This document shows, piece after piece, positions 58,533 to 64,000 of a DNA stretch of 64,000 nucleotides (its first letter is position 1; the number at the start of each line of letters is the position of its first letter). The DNA is taken from contig NC_053189.1 in assembly GCF_905163445.1 (NCBI RefSeq), forward strand, positions 12,418,001-12,482,000. The letters are read 5' to 3'. Position numbers and translations under genes: made by a program. This DNA comes from Pararge aegeria (lineage: Eukaryota; Arthropoda; Insecta; Lepidoptera; Nymphalidae). The notes beneath the pieces are model-generated. The model saw only the letters and a program-made list of their open reading frames with translations, was not told the DNA's origin and did not search any database.

Positions 58533-58764
58533 AAGCGCTGATAGCCCAGAGGTTAGGACTTCGACTTCGTCGATGCTAGTGATAAAAATATCACTAGCAT
58601 CAACGGTGAAGGGAAACATCGTGGGGAAAACTGCACGCCTGAGATTGCTCCATAAAGTTATCAAAAGCTTATGGAGTCCACCAATCCGCACTGGGCCAGC
58701 ATGGTGGACTACGACGTTGTATTAGACCCGTTGCCTGTAGCGGGCCGGTAATGATATGATGATG
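58533..58764 (+). repeat. SINE-B carrying an internal palindrome
   Basis: Head 'gcgctgatagcccagaggttaggac' and 3' body 'ccaccaatccgcactgggccagcatggtggac', ending TGATATGATGATG. Between 58572 and 58601 the usual body is replaced by a perfect 13-bp inverted repeat (GATGCTAGTGATA, AAAA, TATCACTAGCATC). Sequence from the box B region to the 'aacggtgaagg' segment is missing. Confidence 0.85.
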
Positions 58765-58789
58765 TAAAATTGCATTCAGAAAGCGGGTG

Positions 58790-58803
58790 GTGCCACCTAG
58801 TGA
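58790..58803 (-). promoter_or_regulatory. CTCF-like motif, reverse orientation
   Basis: On the minus strand TCACTAGGTGGCAC fits CCASYAGRKGGCRS at the core positions. It lies 26 bp after a SINE-B and 5.1 kb upstream of the Ubx start, facing the motifs at 52.6-53.6 kb. Confidence 0.5.
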
Positions 58804-58804
58804 C

Positions 58805-59456
58805 CGGAAAATAAGACACAATTTCAGAGCTTACCTAATTTAGTCCATAGCAGCATTACGTCTTAAGCTTTTCAAAGTAGAAGTTGTCTTGCTCGCGAAA
58901 AACAGGCCAAGTAAGAAGGCATAGCTCGTATGCACTGTCCTTGCCATCAGATTTAAGACTACTCGGCTACGTGTTTTATTTTCCACCAATATTTATATTA
59001 TTGTAACTAGTAGGTACATATATGTAATTGTTGGATCTAAGTAACACATATTTAATAATATTTCGATAGATAAAATACAACGAGTTACGAGATAGGTAAA
59101 CTAAATAAAACAAATTTGAATTTCAATCTAATTTATTCAACACACCTCCGCTTCTTGGTAGATATTATTTTTAATTAATTTAAACCGAAGTTCGAAGTTT
59201 AACATATTTTTTAAAAAAAAAACATGTATTTTTTTTGTGCAAAAGAGCCAATAGGAATATTATCAGGTGTACCTATTAGTAGTTAGTGCGAAAGTTCACT
59301 AGTTTTTTCTTATTAGAATATCGTAGCTTGGCGTCAATAAAAGTTTACAAAGGTTCGGACTGAAAGCTCCGAAGGACGAAATTTCATTGTTGTAGGTTCT
59401 TTTTCATGACTAATAAAATCTAATAGACTCTGTGCTCCTCAATAATAATCGTGGCA
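58805..59456. other. Non-coding; possible 3' UTR of the minus-strand gene
   Basis: Directly 3' (minus strand) of the stop codon at 59457-59459. A minus-strand AATAAA lies at 59132-59137, about 320 nt after the stop, a plausible poly(A) signal. Nothing else recognised. Confidence 0.35.
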
Positions 59457-59524
59457 TCACGTTGGAATAGTAAGGTATGCAGTGTTTTTCACGAATGGAC
59501 ATTTGAAAGGTGCAGCCATAAGAA
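59457..59524 (-). CDS. Terminal coding exon of an unidentified spliced gene
   Basis: On the minus strand an excellent acceptor (TGTTTTTTCACAG) precedes 68 nt. The first two bases complete a codon begun by the final G of the exon at 59650-59787; 21 codons (LMAAPFKCPFVKNTAYLTIP then T) and TGA follow. The intron between them is 125 bp with GTGAGC donor and CAG acceptor, a normal size for insects. Correct phase across the junction plus immediate termination is the main support. An alternative acceptor (TTTTCTAG) inside the intron would bring an early stop. Protein family not recognised. Confidence 0.5.
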
Positions 59525-59649
59525 CTGTGAAAAAACACGACATTCTGAGGTTACATTATACTTTTATTAATAACGTCCTAGAAAACAAACAATTTTAGAA
59601 TCATTCAAAAAACCTAGGTTAATTTATTTCAGAAATAACCAGAGCTCAC

Positions 59650-59787
59650 CTTTCTTCCCGTTCGTAGATACTTGTGCTGCCATACGGTTCGGTAAGAAAC
59701 CACGAGGCGTCCCATGGATACGTAATTGACTGTATACAAAGCCAGTTGCTCCACTTCCAGATCTGAAATGCTCTTCAGTTAAGATTC
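59650..59787 (-). CDS. Internal coding exon of an unidentified spliced gene
   Basis: 138 nt bounded by a CCCTTACAG acceptor and an AAAG/GTGAGC donor on the minus strand. In the 1-1 phase it encodes ILTEEHFRSGSGATGFVYSQ, then LRIHGTPRGFLPNRMAAQVS and TNGKK, without a stop. GC content is higher than the flanks and codon choice looks coding. Symmetric 1-1 phase is common in extracellular modules, but no domain is recognised. Earlier exons would be at higher coordinates, perhaps overlapping the Ubx 5' region; I looked at candidate donors up to 63 kb and could not assign one. It could be part of a transcript antisense and divergent to Ubx, or a non-coding exon that is open by chance. Confidence 0.45.
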
Positions 59788-59854
59788 CTGTAAGGGTTAA
59801 TAGTCTTCCTTAAATAGGTATAGAATAGAATACAAGCTAGGCAAGCATACCGCA

Positions 59855-60235
59855 CGTTAGACTTCACTTAAGTGGGTTCATTAGAGTTTTGACTACAAAC
59901 AAACATAAATAAATAAATAAATAATAAATAAAAATACTACGACAATACACACATCGCCATCTAGCCCCAAAGTAAGCGTAGCTTGTGTTATGGGTACTAA
60001 GATGACTGATAAATATTTTTATGAATAAATACTTTTAATATACAGATAAACACCCAGACACTGGAAAACACTTATATTCATCACACAAACATTTTCGAGT
60101 TGTGGGAATCGAACCCACGGCCTTGGACTCAGAAAGCAGGGTCGCTGCCCACTGCTCCAGTCGGCCGTCAAACATAAACCGTAACATAACCTCCTAGTCT
60201 TCACTTAGGTAGGTTCATTAGAGTTTTGATTACGA
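59855..60235. repeat. Local duplication of about 40 bp flanking a SINE
   Basis: 'gacttcacttaagtgggttcattagagttttgactac' (59860-59896) recurs as 'gtcttcacttaggtaggttcattagagttttgattac' (about 60197-60233). The SINE-A between them has its own 10-bp target duplication, so the tandem duplication predates the insertion. Confidence 0.7.
59900..60178 (-). repeat. SINE-A, full length with target duplication
   Basis: On the minus strand: head 'acggccgactggagcagtgggcagcgaccctgctttctgagtcc', box B 'gggttcgattccc', the 3' block ggggctagatggcgatgtg and a TTTATTTATT tail. CAAACATAAA flanks both ends (59900-59909 and 60169-60178), a perfect 10-bp target-site duplication and so relatively recent. On the minus strand it would lie upstream of (5' to) the exon at 59650-59787, in an intron if that gene is real. 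Confidence 0.92.
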
Positions 60236-60296
60236 ACTCCGTAGCCAACGCGAATCACAAATTGATTTGAAAGGTTGCACCTTATGTAGAATGAAA

Positions 60297-60575
60297 TGGT
60301 GATAGCCTTGTGGTTAGAATCCCTTACTTTCTAAGGGGCCAAGTTTGTTCCCCTGCACGCACCTCTAACTCTTCGAAGCTGTTCGCCAAGCAGTTAAATA
60401 TATACTTGCTTTAACGGCTAAGGAAAATATCGTGAAATCTGCATGCCAGAGTTCTTCATACAGGCGTGTGAGGTCTACCAATCCGCATTTGGACAGCGTG
60501 GTGGACGATGGCCTAAAAAATTTTTATTCACAGAGGAGACTCGTGCTCTGTAGTGCGCTGATATAGTTTTAATGA
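60297..60575 (+). repeat. SINE-B, diverged
   Basis: 'ggtgatagccttgtggttagaatcc', 'tgcacgcacctctaac', 'tgctttaacggctaagg', 'accaatccgcatttggacagcgtggtggac', 'gctctgtagtgcgctgata'. Complete but with many substitutions. Confidence 0.8.
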
Positions 60576-61125
60576 ACGTAAAGTATACATTTTAAATCGG
60601 TAGCTCGTGAAATAAACCGATAGACATCCTAACACAACGATGCCTGTGGTGAAACTGAATTTCGAGGGACTGCTTGCTGACCAGCTAGCGTCTCGTTATA
60701 ACAGACTATTTATACGATAAACGTTTCAGACAAACGTAAGCAGTTCAAGCAAAGCGATGCACTGATAATGGCAACCTTACCCTACTGAATTTTAAGGACA
60801 CCTAACTCCATTCTCGTAGTAGGTATACGTAAAAGTATGAGATAGAAGTATCTTATTCTAAGTCACGATAAAATTACATCAAAGACGTTTGTTATATATT
60901 TATATGCTCCAACCTTAGGAACTAACCTACCTAACTACCTACTAACTTAGAAACTAACTAACCTAACCTAACCTAACCATCAACATTAATTGAGACGTTA
61001 AACGGTCATGTTTTTATAAGGGTTTTTTGACTTGGTTTTTACCCTGTAACTTCTTAATCTTAAAAATAGAAACGTTTGTGTTACCTATATAAAACCTTCT
61101 TGTTACTTTGTAACCACCTAAGTCA
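60576..61125. other. Non-coding; telomere-like tract
   Basis: A 26-codon plus ORF (60640-60720) is open but unsupported. CCTAA units occur about 3.4 times at 60962-60978 among looser ACTAACCTA repeats; (TTAGG)n is the insect telomere repeat. No gene. Confidence 0.45.
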
Positions 61126-61127
61126 AC

Positions 61128-61500
61128 TACCATCATCAGCTTTATTGAAGGTCCACTGCCGAGACCTCCCCTCTCTTAGGATATATGGATTTAGAGTTTT
61201 GCCACTTAACGCTACTCCAATATGGCAAGATTGACCGGGGTTCAATGACTTTTAATTCCCTAACTCGATAGCTAACAGCCCCAATATTTTCAACGGCGAC
61301 CAAATTAAAACATTTTTGAATGTGGAATAAGAAAAGTTAATAGGAATCCCTCCAAATTGTGCATAAAGCTTCATGATTTCTGAAACCTTTCATCAGATCG
61401 TCATACTGCTGGGACTGCTCTCTCAAAGGAGAGAAGGATTTAGGGTTTGACTTTACACGCTGCTTCTCATTGAGTTAGTTTTGAGATACTTTTGAGCCTT
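61128..61500 (-). repeat. RTE-like LINE 3' ends, two decayed pieces
   Basis: 'catcatcagctttattgaaggtccactgccgagacctcccctctcttagg' (61132-61181) and 'ctctcaaaggagagaaggatttagggtttga' (about 61421-61451), with 'cacgctgc', match the reversed 3' region of RTE-type elements. Middle part not recognisable. Confidence 0.5.
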
Positions 61501-61925
61501 TCAAATAAATGTGGCATACCATCTACAGTAAGGTTTAACTAAGTTATATTAATGTTTTGTTACTCTTAGACTGACATCATATCTTAAAGTCTGTTCTATC
61601 TTCATGGCAAAAATTGAGAAATAGATACAGATCTAATGTATTTCTCACAAACTATAAGTATAGGTATTTTAAGTAGGCCTAGGTTACTAGTCAAATAGGT
61701 AAATCAGTTTGTAGGCTCGGAAGGTAAATCATCTGCAAAAAAAAACAATGAGCTGAGCTCAGTGCCTCTAAAAAATATGAATATATGAGACTAAACGTCC
61801 TTACTTTTAGCTTAGTGAACTGAAACCCTAGGACATTTCACTCACTTATAAGCACTTTAGATACATTGATACTAAGCTCGTTTCATCCACAGTCAGATGC
61901 AACTTTAACTGCATTTGTCAGATGC
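61501..61925. other. Non-coding stretch
   Basis: Nothing recognised. CAGATGCAA-T/CTTTAA is repeated at 61904 and 61919. Confidence 0.4.
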
Positions 61926-61927
61926 AA

Positions 61928-62092
61928 TTTTAATTTATTTTATTTTTATTAAACTCTTTATTTGTACACAAGTTTGGGAAATAAAATGGGGAATAGAAAA
62001 ACAAAGACTGAAGTGGAATACAAAAGGCGGCCTTATCACTCAGTAGCGATCTCTGCAAGGCAACCTTAGGATCCATTTGGTAGCATAAACTG
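61928..62092 (-). repeat. Non-LTR 3' tail, family D
   Basis: On the minus strand: 'ggttgccttgcagagatcgctactgagtgataaggccgcc', then 'tgtacaaataaagagttt' and an A/T tail. Confidence 0.78.
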
Positions 62093-62939
62093 TTCTGATG
62101 ATGGGTCAGAATTAAGTTTTTAGGGAGTCTATCTACCTACATTAAATCGTAAGTAAGCTCTATGATGCTTTTATAATTTATATGCTGCTAATACATTGAT
62201 TGGCTGAAATATGTTACAGTGAAATATATAGATAGGTACCTACTCCACTAGACAACTCATTTAAATAAAATTAGTTAGATAGAAGAAAATTGTATGTATT
62301 TGATATGGATGAAGATATTATTATTTAAAATATTTTAATAATATACCTGCTCTATCTAGGTTCAAATTAATGAAATTACCTACATATAATAAAATAAATA
62401 ATTTCAGACAAAATGTTGAGAGACTTTGCCACTGCCATACGACAAATTATTCTGTTAGTCCTAAATACCAATTTCATACATTTATTTTTTATTTTTATTG
62501 AAACATCATATTGTTGCAAAGCCGCCCAACCCTTTTTACGCGTAAATATTTGTTTAAAGAGGCTACAATAAAAATGCGAGCGTGTCGTTGGACCCCGTAC
62601 ACCGCTCCAAGAGCCATTCATTCGTTTGATGACTTCATTTGGACGCGCGAACTGAGTGCTCTCGCGATAATGCACTATTGTTTACCCTTCGATAGTGCGT
62701 CTTCCACTGCACGCGCCACACTGGGTCCGAAAGAGACAGCTATACATATCGCGACTCAGTCCACGCAATACGCGTTCCACAAATACCACCCATCCCACTC
62801 GAACGTACGATAACGCTCCGCGAGCGACAGTAACAGAGACTCTACTCGCATAAAACAGGTAGTAGAAGAAATAATAATCATCTTTACGACTTCTCACTCT
62901 ATTCAGCACCTTGTTACGATACTGCGCGCTCATTGTACC
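62093..62939. other. Ubx upstream DNA; GC-rich unique block at 62560-62930
   Basis: 62093-62540 is AT-rich. 62560-62930 is GC-rich and non-repetitive, and carries two overlapping minus ORFs (62376-62675, 62682-62933) and one plus ORF (62511-62813). None is recognisable, so they are better explained by composition. Probable promoter-proximal regulatory DNA. Confidence 0.45.
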
Positions 62940-63876
62940 CGACCGAGAGTGGTTGTAAAATCTTTTCTTTACTGGCCCGTTTCACTAATTGTACGTTTAT
63001 GAGTTTACGACTTTGCGGCTTTACTTTTCAGTAGCCAAGTCATTATTGGCCTTTTGTAGGTGTTATTTTTTGCTTGTTGACTTAAGTGAGCCGCGTTAAG
63101 TCGATTTTAAGTGCTAACAAGTGACACTTAGCCATTCAAAGTTTAATTTTTTATATTATAGGTACTTTTTGATGTTTGTGTTATTCTTTTAATAAAGTTG
63201 AAGTGGATAGACTGTTTTTCAGGAATGTAGAGTTGATGAAAGAGTAAAGTAAACAGCGTTTGTCAGCATTACAGCTTCAGGCTCGGGCACGTGGCTCAGG
63301 AGGAGTGATAAGCGAGGGAAAAGAGCGTGACTGATAATATTTATAGTGATTAGCGAAAAGGGGACGGAACAATCGTCAGTGTCGGTATCGCAGGCGGCGC
63401 GCGGGGCGGCGCGCGTGGCCTCTTCGACTCCGTGCGCTTAGTAGACTGCGTGAGCCCAGTCGCGCCGGTCGCTCCCGGCTTATAGTCGCTCGCTGTGCAA
63501 TCGCGACTGCAAACTTCACTCGCGACACACGCCTCCACCACATGTCCACTCCAATCTGAACCGAGCACTCAGCCACTCGCACGTGACGCGAAGTGACGTG
63601 ACGACCCGGCACATGAGACACACGGGAGCGTTTAAAAACTCGTAAAACCGCGGCACGTGCTCTACAGTCGTAAAATAATCGTAAAAAGTAAACACAAGTC
63701 GGCCGGCCTTTATCGCCGATGAAACACATTATGACGGTCGGGTGACGTTTAATAGGCAATAAAATTAATAAAGTTGACACACACTCGTCTATTCGGAGTG
63801 ACGTTCGCGTTATCACGGCACGCGGGGCCGCGATGACATAAGTGTTCCCCGAGTGACGTTAGTGTCTGTGATCAGA
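62940..63876 (+). promoter_or_regulatory. Ubx: Ubx promoter region and 5' leader
   Basis: GC-rich, CpG-rich sequence rises toward the Ubx ATG. No TATA box was found at a sensible distance. Initiator-like TCAGT strings occur at 63028-63032 and 63376-63380, neither with a clear DPE at +28. Three TCGTAAAA sites lie at 63640, 63668 and 63679. Drosophila Ubx has a long leader and a TATA-less promoter, and a similar plan is likely here. The transcription start cannot be fixed from sequence alone. Confidence 0.6.
63542..63841 (+). promoter_or_regulatory. Upstream ORFs in the Ubx leader
   Basis: Four short ATG-initiated frames precede the main start: 63542-63559 (5 codons plus stop), 63613-63645 (10 plus stop), 63719-63745 (8 plus stop) and 63833-63841 (ATG ACA TAA, a minimal uORF 35 nt before the Ubx ATG). 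If transcribed they would impede scanning. Whether all lie in the mRNA depends on the unknown start site. Confidence 0.5.
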
Positions 63877-64000
63877 ATGAACTCCTATTTCGAGCAGGGC
63901 GGTTTCTACGGCGCCCATGGGGTGCACCAGGGCGGCGGTGGCGGCGACCAGTACCGCGGGTTTCCTTTAGGCTTGACCTATGCCCAACCTCATGCGCTGC
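63877..64000 (+). CDS. Ubx: Ultrabithorax (Hox protein), N-terminal part
   Basis: The first 41 codons and one base of the Hox transcription factor Ubx, which specifies posterior thoracic and first abdominal identity, including hindwing identity in butterflies. The product begins MNSYFEQGGFYGAHGVHQ, then a Gly run (GGGGGD), QYRGFPLGLTYAQPHAL. MNSYFEQ...GFYG is diagnostic of insect Ubx; Antp and abd-A begin differently. The start is the only ATG giving this N-terminus, with A at -3. The SYF-type N-terminal motif (residues 3-5) is a transcriptional activation element known in Hox proteins. YPWM, homeodomain and UbdA regions lie beyond the window. The frame is open to the edge. Confidence 0.94.
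   Translation, partial: MNSYFEQGGFYGAHGVHQGGGGGDQYRGFPLGLTYAQPHAL

Noticed and set aside
60640..60720. 26-codon plus-strand ORF beginning MPVVKLNFEGLLADQ
   Set aside because: Reasonable start context, but an ORF this short arises by chance and no conservation can be shown.
62376..62933. Minus-strand ORFs of 99 and 83 codons considered as 5' exons of the gene at 59.5-59.8 kb
   Set aside because: Possible phase-1 donors (GCG/GTGTAC, CGC/GTAAAA) are weak and no homology supports them; not enough to call.
63350..63816. Minus-strand ORFs of 146 and 72 codons opposite the Ubx leader
   Set aside because: Arg/Ser-rich translations from CpG-rich DNA without recognisable domains; long open frames are expected by chance in GC-rich sequence.

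Overview
This window is insect DNA, most likely from a butterfly (Lepidoptera, probably Nymphalidae; the family is an inference). Three things suggest it. The only firmly recognised gene, at the right edge, opens with the Ultrabithorax N-terminus MNSYFEQ. The background is AT-rich and full of GTAGGTACCTAC-type oligomers. It also carries repeat families I associate with butterfly genomes: tRNA-derived SINEs, a CR1/Jockey-type LINE, RTE-type LINE scraps and the ...TACTAATATTATAAATG... dispersed repeat.

Layout. Roughly 63.8 kb lies upstream of Ubx, the interval corresponding to the Drosophila bxd/pbx region on the abd-A side. The first 41 codons of Ubx are at 63877-64000 (+). They are preceded by a GC-rich leader with at least four short upstream ORFs and no obvious TATA box. 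About 4.1 kb upstream of the Ubx start, on the opposite strand, I find what looks like the 3' end of an undescribed spliced gene. Two open segments (59650-59787 and 59457-59524) are separated by a 125-bp GT-AG intron, splice in frame and end in a stop codon. I cannot name the protein, and no earlier exon could be assigned.

Mobile DNA is abundant. Three tRNA-headed SINE families are present, called here A, B and C. One 5'-truncated LINE keeps an uninterrupted 466-codon reverse-transcriptase ORF (37118-38518), and at least seven relatives of it are scattered through the window, mostly as 3' tails. There are several RTE-like ORF remnants, a hAT-type MITE family with exact 8-bp target duplications in two copies, a small palindromic-ended element, and several nested insertions.

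Between the repeats are non-repetitive, locally GC-richer blocks that are plausible cis-regulatory elements. Notable are clusters of TCGTAAAA (posterior-Hox/Caudal-like) at 35.0, 52.6 and 63.65 kb; CTCF-like motifs at 52.6, 53.3 and 53.6 kb (+) and 58.8 kb (-), facing each other; and two blocks with Polycomb-response-type PHO (and in one case GAGA) motifs at 51.2 and 39.1 kb. Taken together, the window looks like Hox cis-regulatory DNA heavily invaded by retroelements, possibly with a divergent transcription unit beside Ubx. All regulatory calls rest on motifs only.
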